DNA of 32,634 nt from Chryseobacterium gleum (GCA_943326825.2 CALPUT020000002.1:1-32634), one strand, 5' to 3'; counted from the first letter of the stretch, positions 1-7,995 are shown. The notes: a model not told the origin generated them from the letters alone. Program-made: numbers and translations.

Positions 1-81
1 CCAGATTTGACAATGAACATTTCACCTAAACTTTATTCGTACAATTCTGTTGGCGTTGGTTTTAATCTTAAAATTCATTAA
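1..81 (+). CDS. C-terminal end of an upstream protein, probably DUF5683-type (partial)
   Basis: An open frame enters from the left edge and stops with TAA, leaving 26 residues that end in GVGFNLKIH. The alternating hydrophobic pattern is typical of the last strand of a Bacteroidota beta-rich envelope protein. In many Flavobacteriia the gene just before dapB-lepB-WbqC encodes a DUF5683 protein next to parAB, so that identity is inferred from gene order and not from the few residues visible. Confidence 0.5.
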   Translation, partial: PDLTMNISPKLYSYNSVGVGFNLKIH

Positions 82-108
82 AAAAATAGATTAAACCACT
101 TTAAATTC

Positions 109-127
109 TAATTTTGTTCAAACAAAA
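109..127 (+). promoter_or_regulatory. Candidate dapB promoter -7 box with overlapping dyad
   Basis: TAATTTTG at 109-116 matches the Bacteroidota -7 consensus TAnnTTTG and lies 19 bases before the dapB ATG. No clear -33 TTTG is present. A small dyad, TTTTGTT (112-118) and AACAAAA (121-127), overlaps the box and the expected start point and could bind a regulator, though in such AT-rich DNA it may be chance. Confidence 0.4.
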
Positions 128-135
128 ATTTCGAT

Positions 136-852
136 ATGAAAATCGCACTTATTGGTTACGGAAAAATGGGGAAAGCAATTGAAGAAATTGCTATCAGCCG
201 CGGTCACGAAGTTATTCTTAAATGCACAAGTAAAAACACAATTGAAGACGCTGATTTTTCCTTAGTCGATGTTGCAATTGAATTTACAAAACCAGAGTTA
301 GCTGTTAACCATATACATTTTTGTCTAGATAAAAACATCCCTCTTATTGTTGGAACAACTGGATGGAATAAAGAATTGGATTCTATCAAAGACAAAACAA
401 AATCAATTAATGGTTCTTTAATACACGCTTCAAATTTTAGTATTGGCGTTAACATTTTCTTTGAATTAAATAAAAAAATAGCTGAATTAATGTCTGGTAA
501 TACTGATTATTCAGCTTCAATTGAAGAAATTCACCATGTGCAAAAATTAGATGCTCCCAGTGGAACAGCAATTACTTTAGCAGAAGGATTAATTGAAAAA
601 AATTCTAACTATACTTCTTGGAAATTAGCTGATTCTAGTTCGGAAATCGAAAATCAATTACCAATTATAGCCCAAAGACTTCCTGAAGTTCCGGGTACTC
701 ATACCATTCACTATTCTTCTGAAATAGATTCAATATCAATTACACATGAAGCTCATAATCGTAAAGGTTTTGCGTTAGGAGCAGTTATTGCTGCTGAATG
801 GATTAAGAATAAAACAGGAGTTTTTACAATGAAAGATGTCTTAAATTTTTAA
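136..852 (+). CDS. dapB: 4-hydroxy-tetrahydrodipicolinate reductase
   Basis: This is DapB, the NAD(P)H-dependent cytosolic reductase that forms tetrahydrodipicolinate on the way to diaminopimelate and lysine. The N-terminal Rossmann motif GYGKMG is at residues 7-12. The substrate-binding segment EIHHVQKLDAPSGTA (residues 131-145) carries the two conserved histidines and the catalytic lysine (H133, H134, K137 by comparison with the E. coli enzyme). The C-terminal block ITHEAHNRKGFALGA (202-216) is also typical. At 238 residues it is slightly short for the family but complete. lepB starts 7 bases after its stop, so the two are very likely co-transcribed, an order common in Flavobacteriia. Confidence 0.97.
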   Translation: MKIALIGYGKMGKAIEEIAISRGHEVILKCTSKNTIEDADFSLVDVAIEFTKPELAVNHIHFCLDKNIPLIVGTTGWNKELDSIKDKTKSINGSLIHASNFSIGVNIFFELNKKIAELMSGNTDYSASIEEIHHVQKLDAPSGTAITLAEGLIEKNSNYTSWKLADSSSEIENQLPIIAQRLPEVPGTHTIHYSSEIDSISITHEAHNRKGFALGAVIAAEWIKNKTGVFTMKDVLNF

Positions 853-859
853 ATACAAT

Positions 860-2782
860 ATGAACGCATTATATTTTTACTTATTTATTTTAGTTCACCC
901 ATATTTAGCAATGTGGTGGAAAAGTTTTGAATTAGCAGAACGTAAATCTTGGGAAGCTTTAATACCTGGATACAATTATTTTGTAGCTTTTAAAATTAGC
1001 TGTAAAAAACCTTGGTGGTCAATTCTTATGCTATTTCCAGGTGTACATTTAATTATGCTTGCTGTTGTTAACGTAAGTTACATTCGTCGATTTGGCTATT
1101 TTTCTTGGAGCGACACCTTACAAGGGATTTTCTTTCCATATTTGATATTGGCAAAAATTGCAAATAATAAAGATCAAATTTTACCAGAAACGAATTGGTC
1201 AAACGGTAAAGAAGTACACAATCGTTCAATGGGTGATCATATTGCTTTATTTTTAGCTCTACCAATTGTTGGTCATGCTGTTGCATTTGTGTTAAATGCC
1301 ATTTCAAGAGAAAAACCAGGTAAGAAAACAAAAGTTAAAGAATGGGGAGATTCAATTATTTTCGCATTGATCGCTGCTAGTGTTATTAGAACATATGTTT
1401 TTGAACCATTCCAAATCCCAACTGGATCTATGGAAAAAACATTGTTAGTAGGCGATTTTCTATTTGTAAACAAATTGGCATACGGACCAAAAGTTCCAGT
1501 TACTCCTCTTTCTTTCCCTTTGGTTCATAACAATATTCCTTGGGTAAATGTTAAGTCTTATTCAGGATTAGAAACAGTAAATTATACTCGTCTCCCTGGA
1601 ATTGGAAAAGTAGAACGAAATGATGTAGTTGTTTTCAATTACCCATCAGGCGATACTGCTGTATTTGATCCTAGAATGCCAAATGGATTGATGGGACATG
1701 ATTACCATGGAATTGTAATTAGAGAAGCGCAAAGATTATGGAGAGAAGGAATTGCTAGTAAATTTAAAAACAATGTAAATTACCAAGCAAAAGTAAAATA
1801 CTTCAGTGATAGTCTTTCAAATACTGTACCTGATAAAAGTAGAATTAATTATCAAGCACTTGATGAATACTCTAGAAAATTAGCTGATACTTATTTTAGC
1901 TCAATAGAAGCTAAATCATTCATCGAAAATATTGAATTTTGGAAATCAAAAGCTAGAAAAATGATCGCCATTGATAAAATTACATTGGACAATGAAGGTG
2001 TAATGATTAATCATGGAGGTATCGTATATCGTCCTGTTGATAAACGTGAAAACTACATTAAAAGATGTGTTGGTATTCCTGGTGATTGGTTAGAAATTAA
2101 AAAATCAGTATTATACATTAATAACAAACCTGCTTTTGTTGCTGAAAATCAAAATATAGAATATTTAGTGACTGATTTTATTCCAAAAAGCAACGAACAA
2201 ATGAAAGAACGTTATGGTTTAGAATATGATCGTCAAGACTTTACAATGATTGATCAAAATTTGTATTTATTAAATTTAACTCCAAGTCAATTAGCTAAAA
2301 TCAAACTTGATTTTCCTCAAAGTAAATTTGAAAAACATTTAATACCTCAATATTCGGATACAAGTTCAAGTTTACCTAATGGAGCTCAAATGTTACAAAA
2401 TTTAGAGAGTTTTCCAAAAGATCCTTATATTAATAATACGATTACCGATTTTACAAAATTCCAAATTCCTTTCAAAGGTCAAACGATTAAAATCGATAAA
2501 TCCAATATTGCTTGGTTTAGAAGAATTATTACAGCTTACGAAGGTCATACTTTAAAAGAAACTCAGAATGGTATTTATATAGATGGCAAGAAAACAAATA
2601 CGTATACTTTTGCTATGAATTACTATTGGTTAATGGGTGACAATCGATATAAATCAGCAGATTCAAGAATTTGGGGATTTGTTCCGGAAGACCATGTTGT
2701 AGGAAAAGCATCGTTGGTTTGGTTCTCAAAAAGTGTGAATTATGGTATTCGTTGGGAACGTTTATTCAATGTAATCAAATAA
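860..2782 (+). CDS. lepB: Signal peptidase I, large Bacteroidota form
   Basis: Membrane-bound serine-lysine protease that cleaves signal peptides from exported proteins. The N-terminal ~150 residues hold several hydrophobic membrane segments, followed by another near residues 165-180. The catalytic motif PTGSME places the nucleophile at Ser190. The general-base lysine is Lys401 in YIKRCVGIPGD. The GDNR box is near residues 593-596, followed by SADSR. At 640 residues it is far longer than E. coli LepB (324): the Ser-Lys spacing is 211 residues instead of about 55, so a large insert sits inside the catalytic fold. All catalytic residues are intact. Its stop overlaps the next start as TAATG, suggesting translational coupling. 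Confidence 0.96.
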   Translation: MNALYFYLFILVHPYLAMWWKSFELAERKSWEALIPGYNYFVAFKISCKKPWWSILMLFPGVHLIMLAVVNVSYIRRFGYFSWSDTLQGIFFPYLILAKIANNKDQILPETNWSNGKEVHNRSMGDHIALFLALPIVGHAVAFVLNAISREKPGKKTKVKEWGDSIIFALIAASVIRTYVFEPFQIPTGSMEKTLLVGDFLFVNKLAYGPKVPVTPLSFPLVHNNIPWVNVKSYSGLETVNYTRLPGIGKVERNDVVVFNYPSGDTAVFDPRMPNGLMGHDYHGIVIREAQRLWREGIASKFKNNVNYQAKVKYFSDSLSNTVPDKSRINYQALDEYSRKLADTYFSSIEAKSFIENIEFWKSKARKMIAIDKITLDNEGVMINHGGIVYRPVDKRENYIKRCVGIPGDWLEIKKSVLYINNKPAFVAENQNIEYLVTDFIPKSNEQMKERYGLEYDRQDFTMIDQNLYLLNLTPSQLAKIKLDFPQSKFEKHLIPQYSDTSSSLPNGAQMLQNLESFPKDPYINNTITDFTKFQIPFKGQTIKIDKSNIAWFRRIITAYEGHTLKETQNGIYIDGKKTNTYTFAMNYYWLMGDNRYKSADSRIWGFVPEDHVVGKASLVWFSKSVNYGIRWERLFNVIK

Positions 2783-3384
2783 TGATTTCACTTTTTCCAA
2801 CTTCTTACTTTGGAAATATTAATTATTTCAAAACGTTAGCAAGCGAGCGAAATATCTTAATTGAAGGGAAAGAACACTTTCCAAAACAAACATTTCGCAA
2901 TCGATTTGAAATTCTAACTTCAAATGGAATTCAGTCGCTTTCAATACCAGTAAATAAGATAAACGGTACCAAAACCATAACTGAAGATATCGAAATATCC
3001 TATTTAACAGACTGGAGAAAAGATCATTGGAAAGCTATTGAAAGTGCTTATTCATCGTCTCCCTATTTTGAACATTATGGAGTTGAAGTTCATGAATTAA
3101 TTTATCAAAATGAAAATAATTTAATAAAATTTAATCAGAAAATAATTGAACAAATTATAAATTGGTTAGAGATTCCTTCTGAAATAAATTTCACTTCAGA
3201 ATATACTTTTGGGGAAACTAGTACTAATGATTTTAGAGAAACTTTATGTTCTAAAAAACAAAATTACAATAATCAACTTTTATACACACAAGTATTTGAA
3301 AATCAAATAGGATTTACAGGAAATCTATCCATTTTAGATCCTATATTTTGTTTAGGTCCTATGGCAAGAAAATTAATTATTTGA
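2782..3384 (+). CDS. WbqC-like family protein
   Basis: The 200-residue product begins MISLFPTSYFGNINYF and contains the family-typical segments KQTFRNRFEI and LTDWRKDHWKAIESAY followed by SSPYFEHY. These resemble the WbqC-like family (PF08889), whose members are found in polysaccharide and housekeeping loci and whose reaction is not firmly known. I chose the ATG at 2782, which overlaps the lepB stop by one base (TAATG). The open frame extends upstream, but those codons lie inside lepB in another frame. It is last in the dapB-lepB operon and is followed by a terminator. In Flavobacteriia this gene commonly follows lepB. Confidence 0.88.
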   Translation: MISLFPTSYFGNINYFKTLASERNILIEGKEHFPKQTFRNRFEILTSNGIQSLSIPVNKINGTKTITEDIEISYLTDWRKDHWKAIESAYSSSPYFEHYGVEVHELIYQNENNLIKFNQKIIEQIINWLEIPSEINFTSEYTFGETSTNDFRETLCSKKQNYNNQLLYTQVFENQIGFTGNLSILDPIFCLGPMARKLII

Positions 3385-3403
3385 TTATTTAAAAAAAACT
3401 CAT

Positions 3404-3431
3404 AATAGTTACCCATGTAACTATTTTTTTT
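3404..3431 (+). terminator. Intrinsic terminator of the dapB-lepB-WbqC operon
   Basis: A perfect 9-bp stem, AATAGTTAC / GTAACTATT, with loop CCAT is followed directly by a run of T. It lies 19 bases after the WbqC-family stop codon. Confidence 0.85.
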
Positions 3432-3446
3432 ATATATTTGTACTGA

Positions 3447-3512
3447 TTTAGGTGGTTAGGTTAGGTTGATTAAAAGGTAGAGAGCAGACGCCCGTTTGCT
3501 CTCTATTTTTTT
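3447..3512 (+). ncRNA. Candidate small RNA of about 65 nt with its own promoter and terminator
   Basis: TATATTTG at 3433-3440 is an exact match to the -7 consensus TAnnTTTG and would start a transcript near 3447. The following sequence has three tandem GGTT(A/G) units at 3454-3468 and ends in a strong hairpin, TAGAGAGCA (3478-3486) / TGCTCTCTA (3497-3505), followed by seven T. No + strand gene lies downstream, because the neighbouring sigma factor gene is on the other strand. I do not recognise a known RNA family. The hairpin could instead be a second terminator for the operon upstream, or act weakly for the sigma factor gene on the - strand. Confidence 0.4.
3478..3512 (+). terminator. Strong rho-independent terminator
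   Basis: A 9-bp perfect stem (3478-3486 with 3497-3505) can extend inward through GACG/CGTT with one G-U pair. Its 3' side runs into seven T residues (3506-3512). The - strand side is less T-rich (CCTTTT), so + strand use is favoured. Confidence 0.75.
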
Positions 3513-3522
3513 GTGCTAAATT

Positions 3523-4116
3523 TTAATCAATTACTAACTGATGTTTTTCAATTAATTTTCTAAGATTTATCAAAGCGTATCTCATTCTACCTAAAGCAGT
3601 GTTAATACTAATATCTTCTTTATCTGCTATATCTTGAAAAGATAAATCTTGGAATAATCTCATTTTTAGAATATCTCTTTGCATTTCTGGTAAATATTCA
3701 ACCAAATCAACCATCTGATTTTCAAGTTCTGTTCGTGTAATCTGATCCTCAATATTCTCATCTTCCAATTTCAATGTACTGAAAATATTAAAATCAGCTT
3801 TTAATGAAGATGATTCAGATACAAAACTCACTTTATTTGTTCTTCGAAAATGGTCTATAATTAAGTTGTGAGCTATTCTCATAGCCCAAGGTAAAAACTT
3901 ACCTTCCTCATTATATGTCCCTAGCTTAAAAGTGTTTATTACTTTAATAAATGTTTCCTGAAAAATATCTTCAGCTAAATCTCGATCATTCAATTTAATC
4001 TGAATAAAACGATAGATTTTGTTTTTATGACGCATCAATAATGTTTTGAATGCGTTTTCATTTCCCTGAATGTATAATGAGATTAACTCACGGTCTTCCA
4101 TTAGTTTCATATTCAT
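3523..4116 (-). CDS. ECF-type RNA polymerase sigma factor
   Basis: This 197-residue sigma-70 family factor directs RNA polymerase to a subset of promoters. Region 2 spans about residues 22-95, with the core-binding stretch DRDLAEDIFQETFIKV and the -10 binding segment KFLPWAMRIAHNLIIDHFRR. Region 4 (about 135-190) includes the helix-turn-helix SFQDIADKEDISINTALGRMRY. It resembles the conserved stand-alone ECF factor found across Flavobacteriia. No anti-sigma gene is adjacent, so control by a partner in the same operon is not evident. A second ATG two codons in (position 4110) is an alternative start. A possible but poor promoter match, TATATTAG, lies upstream on the - strand. Confidence 0.93.
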   Translation of the reverse strand: MNMKLMEDRELISLYIQGNENAFKTLLMRHKNKIYRFIQIKLNDRDLAEDIFQETFIKVINTFKLGTYNEEGKFLPWAMRIAHNLIIDHFRRTNKVSFVSESSSLKADFNIFSTLKLEDENIEDQITRTELENQMVDLVEYLPEMQRDILKMRLFQDLSFQDIADKEDISINTALGRMRYALINLRKLIEKHQLVID

Positions 4117-4304
4117 AATTCCTCGTTTTAGAAGTAAAACAATTATTCGTTTTTCAATTTAAAAGAGTAAAATTATGCTATAGGCTACCTTATTTTTGAG
4201 TTATTTAATATTGCTAATATACAACTTAATCTATTACTTCCAAGAAAAAAAAATAAAAATTAAGTAATAAAAATTTAAAGTGTAGAAATTATTGAGTAAA
4301 AGAA

Positions 4305-5006
4305 TTAAATCTGTTTATTGTGAAAATCAATTGTTAATTCTCTGTAAGCATCTGAATAATTATTATCATTATTTCTTATTAAAAATGAAACTTCTTCCGT
4401 TTGAATATACGTTTTAGAAAAAACAAGAATTGTTCTTTTGCTTTTACCTGGTTTTGCAAATAATATGATTTCTTTAGTACAAAACAACTCTAACTTTAAA
4501 CAAAATTCTTTCCATTTATCCTTGTTCTCAGTAGTTAATATGATCCAAAACTTACCATTTTCAGTAAGCATCGAATGTACTTTATTAAAAAGCTGATCAA
4601 AAGGTAAATTAGCTTCATGTTTTGCTATTGCCACTTGTGACTTTTCATTTTGAAAAGTAGTTTCATAAAATGGTGGATTTGAAACTATTAAATCGTAATT
4701 CTTTTTACTTTCAAATAAAAGAAAATCTTCACAAAATCCATGTAAACGATTACTCCAATTAGAAAGACTAAAGTTATTTTCTAAATCAATAAAACTAAGT
4801 GAATCAATTTCAATTGCCTCAATCTCAATCATTAGATTTTTTTGAGCAATCATTAAAGACAAAATACCTGTTCCTGATCCAATATCCAAACATTTAAAAT
4901 GTGATTCACATTCAACCAATGCGCCCAAAAGCATTGCATCTGTCCCAACTTTTAAAGCTGAGTTATCTTGATGTATTGTAAATTTTTTAAACGAAAAAGA
5001 CGACAT
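4305..5006 (-). CDS. tRNA1(Val) (adenine(37)-N6)-methyltransferase, TrmN6 type
   Basis: A class I SAM-dependent methyltransferase of 233 residues. The SAM-binding motif DIGSGTG is at residues 41-47 and the catalytic NPPFY motif, typical of N6-adenine methylation, is at 110-114. The N-terminal segment FKKFTIHQDNSALKVGTDAML is characteristic of the YfiC/TrmN6 group that modifies A37 of tRNA1(Val). It lies 3 bases after rimM in the rpsP-rimM-trmN6 unit, and the translation-related context supports an RNA substrate. Precise tRNA specificity is inferred from the family. Confidence 0.88.
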   Translation of the reverse strand: MSSFSFKKFTIHQDNSALKVGTDAMLLGALVECESHFKCLDIGSGTGILSLMIAQKNLMIEIEAIEIDSLSFIDLENNFSLSNWSNRLHGFCEDFLLFESKKNYDLIVSNPPFYETTFQNEKSQVAIAKHEANLPFDQLFNKVHSMLTENGKFWIILTTENKDKWKEFCLKLELFCTKEIILFAKPGKSKRTILVFSKTYIQTEEVSFLIRNNDNNYSDAYRELTIDFHNKQI

Positions 5007-5009
5007 GAA

Positions 5010-5537
5010 TTAGTCTAAATACAACGAAATTAGACCTGATGGAGCATTAATATGTAAGATTTTATTATCTCTATCCACTTTTTTAACTAAATCATCTAAC
5101 AATGGGATCAAAACTTCTTTTGTACCATTCATTACTTGAATTAATGGATTTACTGATAAATCGATAATTGATTCTAAAACCCCCACTTCTCCATATTGTT
5201 CGTCAATAACTTTATAACCAACAACTTCGTGATCATAAAAGTTATTCCCTTCTAATTTTTTTAGAATTGAAGAAGGTAAATAAAGATTTTTTCTTAAAAT
5301 TATTTTGGCGTCCATTTCAGAATTGATTCCTTCGAATTTTACTGCTGCAAATGGATGATTCTTTAATTTAAATGATTCTATGAAAAAAGGTGTTAACTGA
5401 TTATTAATATCAATAAAAACATTATCAATATTATCATAATCTTCTGGATTAGTTACGTCCAAAAATAGCGAAACTTCACCTTTAAATCCGTGAAGTTTCG
5501 CTACATATCCTAAATTAAAGCAATCTGCTTTATTCAT
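5010..5537 (-). CDS. rimM: Ribosome maturation factor RimM
   Basis: RimM assists assembly of the 30S subunit head by binding ribosomal protein S19. The N-terminal RimM domain (about residues 5-85) starts CFNLGYVAKLHGFKGEV. The C-terminal PRC-barrel part (about 95-170) includes VIDEQYGEVGVLESI and IPLLDDLVKKVD. I place the start at the ATG at 5537; a TTG directly before it would add only one residue. The gene starts 13 bases after rpsP, the usual order, and is followed by a tRNA methyltransferase, so all three are probably one transcript. Confidence 0.95.
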   Translation of the reverse strand: MNKADCFNLGYVAKLHGFKGEVSLFLDVTNPEDYDNIDNVFIDINNQLTPFFIESFKLKNHPFAAVKFEGINSEMDAKIILRKNLYLPSSILKKLEGNNFYDHEVVGYKVIDEQYGEVGVLESIIDLSVNPLIQVMNGTKEVLIPLLDDLVKKVDRDNKILHINAPSGLISLYLD

Positions 5538-5550
5538 CAATGATTAAATT

Positions 5551-6105
5551 TTATTCAGCTGAAGTTTCTTCTTCAGTTGATGCTTCAGGCGCTTCATCAG
5601 TCGCTTCTTGTTCAGCAACAACTTCTTCTTCTACCTCTTCTACAACAGGAGCATTTTTAGCTTCAATTGCTTTTGCTTTTGCATCTTTTTTCTCAGCTTC
5701 AGCTTTCAAACGAGCTACTTTATCAGCATCTGCATTTTTACCTAAACCGTCTTTTTTAGCAACAATTTTCGCTTCTTTTTCAGCAACCCATGCAGCAAAA
5801 CGAGTTTCTACATCAGCCTCAGTTAAAGCACCTTTTTTAACACCATTGATTAAATGGTTTTTGTAAAGAATCCCTTTATAAGAAAGAATCGCTCTTGCTG
5901 TATCAGTTAATTCAGCTCCAACTTGAACCCAGTGTAATGTTTTATCAAAATTGATGTCTATTGTTGCTGGATTTGTGTTAGGATTGTAAGTCCCTAATTT
6001 TTCGATGAATTTACCATCTCTTTTAGCTCTTGAGTCAGCAGCTACTAAATGGAAAACAGGTTTCCCTTTTTTTCCGTGTCTTTGCAATCTAATACGTGTT
6101 GCCAT
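5551..6105 (-). CDS. rpsP: 30S ribosomal protein S16 with long charged tail
   Basis: Residues 1-~85 are a normal S16: MATRIRLQRHGKKGKPVFHL opens the protein and the segments KFIEKLGTYNPN and WVQVGAELTDTARAILS follow. S16 binds 16S rRNA in the small-subunit body. Residues ~95-184 are an extra C-terminal tail: first an Ala/Lys/Glu-rich, probably helical stretch, then a Glu/Ala/Val-rich acidic end. The total of 184 residues is about twice the E. coli length but usual for Bacteroidota. The tail's low-complexity codons create a long spurious open frame on the other strand, which is not a gene. First gene of rpsP-rimM-trmN6. Confidence 0.97.
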   Translation of the reverse strand: MATRIRLQRHGKKGKPVFHLVAADSRAKRDGKFIEKLGTYNPNTNPATIDINFDKTLHWVQVGAELTDTARAILSYKGILYKNHLINGVKKGALTEADVETRFAAWVAEKEAKIVAKKDGLGKNADADKVARLKAEAEKKDAKAKAIEAKNAPVVEEVEEEVVAEQEATDEAPEASTEEETSAE

Positions 6106-6124
6106 TTTTTTTTGTTTTATAAGT

Positions 6125-6141
6125 TGAAGTACGAAACTTCA
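6125..6141 (-). promoter_or_regulatory. Small hairpin in the rpsP leader
   Basis: On the - strand TGAAGT and ACTTCA form a 6-bp stem with a UUCGU loop, within the expected rpsP 5' untranslated region and about 20 bases before the ATG. It may stabilise the leader or help ribosomal protein feedback, but no known leader motif is recognised. Confidence 0.3.
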
Positions 6142-6165
6142 GTTAATAAATAAATTATTCGGGTG

Positions 6166-6173
6166 CAAAGTTA
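6166..6173 (-). promoter_or_regulatory. rpsP promoter -7 box
   Basis: On the - strand this reads TAACTTTG, an exact match to TAnnTTTG. It lies 60 bases upstream of the rpsP ATG in the gap after the XRE regulator gene. A convincing -33 TTTG at the usual distance is not visible. Confidence 0.5.
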
Positions 6174-6209
6174 GTCAAAAGTTTTGATAAATCTATATTT
6201 ATATAAAAA

Positions 6210-7010
6210 TTATCTATTTATCATAGATTTCAACTCATGCACCTCTTTTTGTAAATCTTGTAATGAACGTGATAAGTCATGATCATCCATTCGAATTTCA
6301 GGTAGTTCAGGTGAAATATAATTAACAAATTTCCACATCTCTAAAATATCATTCACATGAACAAAATAGGGTTTGTAAAAGGGATTTGTAGAACATAATT
6401 GAAATGACTGAGTCGAATCTAAGAGATTATGAACTATCTTAAAAACAATTCCATCTTCTTTTGTTACTACAATACATGGAGTAGCATTTCTAATTGTCAT
6501 CCAATTCTGAACAAATTCAGCTATTACAAATGAACCTTCAACAACAGGAGGCATTGAATCCCCTTGTATAGGAAAAGTTCTATATTTCTTATTTTTCGAT
6601 AAAAAAGGTAAATTAAATGTCGGTAATACTTTTAAATAATCCGGATCAGCATAGCCACGAGCATAGCCAGCACTAGCTTTTACAGGAATTAACTCAATCA
6701 TTTCCTCATCATGTTCATTAACAATTGAAGTCAATACGCGAAGTTTTTGACCTTTTACATCCGTCAACAAACCTTTATCCATGCGCTCCAATTCGTTTTC
6801 TGTAAAATCTTCAAAATTCTTACGAAGTAATTCATCAATTGAAACTTTAAAATAATCACTAAATGCAACTAAATTTTCAATATTTGGTTGCGCTACACCG
6901 TTTTCATAACCACTATAAGTAGAGCGACTTAGTTTTAAGTCTTGAGCCACATCTTCTTGTGATTTTTTTAAACGTTTACGTAATATTTTAAGATTATTTC
7001 CTACTTCCAT
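6210..7010 (-). CDS. LexA-like XRE/S24 transcriptional repressor
   Basis: The N-terminal Cro/C1-type helix-turn-helix (about residues 6-62) contains KSQEDVAQDLKLSRSTYSGY. The C-terminal S24 peptidase-like domain has the serine motif QGDSMPP with Ser152 and a lysine in VFKIV (Lys191). The spacing matches the Ser-Lys dyad of LexA and UmuD. An Ala-Gly bond within KASAGYARGY (Ala114-Gly115) is the likely self-cleavage site. It is therefore probably a repressor inactivated by RecA-stimulated self-cleavage, as for LexA and C1. The ATG at 7010 is preferred to a TTG two codons upstream; the protein is then 266 residues. The last ~30 residues form a probable coiled coil. Its own promoter carries a palindrome, suggesting autoregulation. 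Confidence 0.9.
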   Translation of the reverse strand: MEVGNNLKILRKRLKKSQEDVAQDLKLSRSTYSGYENGVAQPNIENLVAFSDYFKVSIDELLRKNFEDFTENELERMDKGLLTDVKGQKLRVLTSIVNEHDEEMIELIPVKASAGYARGYADPDYLKVLPTFNLPFLSKNKKYRTFPIQGDSMPPVVEGSFVIAEFVQNWMTIRNATPCIVVTKEDGIVFKIVHNLLDSTQSFQLCSTNPFYKPYFVHVNDILEMWKFVNYISPELPEIRMDDHDLSRSLQDLQKEVHELKSMINR

Positions 7011-7033
7011 TTTCAATTATATTGAATTCGAAG

Positions 7034-7065
7034 TAAAGATATATTTTTCTTATTTAATAAGCAAA
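7034..7065 (-). promoter_or_regulatory. Promoter of the XRE/S24 regulator with operator-like palindrome
   Basis: On the - strand TTTG (7062-7065) and TATCTTTA (7034-7041) are separated by 20 bases, close to the Bacteroidota -33/-7 arrangement. The spacer holds a perfect 13-base palindrome, CTTATTTAATAAG (7049-7061), a suitable place for the repressor to block its own promoter. The -7 box deviates in one position. Confidence 0.5.
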
Positions 7066-7083
7066 TAAATGATTAAATTATAA

Positions 7084-7995
7084 TCATCTTTTGACAACAA
7101 TTGGTTTTCCTACCGTTTTTGCATACACAGCAGTAAATTTTGCTCCAAAGAATATAATTTGTGAAGAATAATAAGTCCATAACAATATAATCATCAACGT
7201 ACCTGCAATTCCTCCATCTTTTGCGAAAAAATAATGTGCTAAATACGATTTAATTAAAAGTTGACCAAAATAAAGTAGAATTGATGTTACTAAAGCACCA
7301 CCCAGCGCCAATTTCCACATAACTAACCCATCATGTAAGTACCTGAATATTAAAGTAAATATTAACAAATTAGTCAATATAGAAATACCATGTTGAGCAA
7401 ACTCCATAAACACCCAACTAACGGCATTTGTCTGAGTAAAGAATTCATTTCCAACTGAAATAAGAATAGTTTGAGCAAAGTAAAGAACAATAACAATTAC
7501 ACCGAAAATTGCTAACATTGATACAGAAACCAAACGTGTAATAATTGTATCCAGAATCATTTTCTTCTTTGATAAAAAAACTTTTTCAACGTCAAAAAAT
7601 TCATTCAAACTTCCTCTCAAAGACATCAATAATGCCGTACTAGACAATACAAGAGCAATTACTCCTGAAAGATTTAAAATAAAACTTCCTTTTCCAAGAT
7701 TCATTCCATTTAAAAAAGAAATAATCCCACTAATATCCTTTATTCCAACTTGCTCTTTTAACATTTTACCTACAATCTCAACCATAGTATCATGTCCTAC
7801 TATTCTACCAAAAGTGGCAAATGAAAGATATAACATGGGTACTAATGCAAAAATTGTATAATAGGATAAGGCAGCCCCATGAAAAAAACTTTTCTCCTTG
7901 AAAAATTCAATAAAAGTATCTTTAATCAAAACACCTATTTCTGACCAAGATAAATGCCTAATTCCTTTTTTTAATGTTAATTTCTTTGGTTTCAT
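7084..7995 (-). CDS. YihY/virulence factor BrkB family membrane protein
   Basis: A 303-residue inner membrane protein with about six hydrophobic segments. The family signature FFKEKSFFHGAALSYYTIFALVPML is split around residues 30-55, and the C-terminal portion contains MIILLWTYYSSQIIFFGAKF. The molecular function is not established; despite older names it is not RNase BN. Its ATG lies 38 bases inside the 3' end of the preceding ABC ATPase gene, an unusually long overlap that implies coupled translation. A charged, basic N-terminus precedes the first membrane segment. Confidence 0.9.
   Translation of the reverse strand: MKPKKLTLKKGIRHLSWSEIGVLIKDTFIEFFKEKSFFHGAALSYYTIFALVPMLYLSFATFGRIVGHDTMVEIVGKMLKEQVGIKDISGIISFLNGMNLGKGSFILNLSGVIALVLSSTALLMSLRGSLNEFFDVEKVFLSKKKMILDTIITRLVSVSMLAIFGVIVIVLYFAQTILISVGNEFFTQTNAVSWVFMEFAQHGISILTNLLIFTLIFRYLHDGLVMWKLALGGALVTSILLYFGQLLIKSYLAHYFFAKDGGIAGTLMIILLWTYYSSQIIFFGAKFTAVYAKTVGKPIVVKR

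Noticed and set aside
2671..2781. N-terminal extension of the WbqC-family protein
   Set aside because: The extra 37 codons overlap lepB in another frame and do not resemble the family; the TAATG junction at 2782 is a better start.
5540..5866. Open frame of 108 codons on the + strand, Ser/Ala/Phe-rich
   Set aside because: It is the reverse of the low-complexity Ala/Glu/Lys tail of S16 and has no independent promoter or family resemblance.
6210..7010. Prophage repressor with an adjacent phage module
   Set aside because: No integrase, structural or lysis genes surround it; neighbours are housekeeping genes.
7011..7016. TTG start two codons upstream for the XRE/S24 regulator
   Set aside because: The ATG at 7010 gives a normal start and keeps the whole DNA-binding domain.
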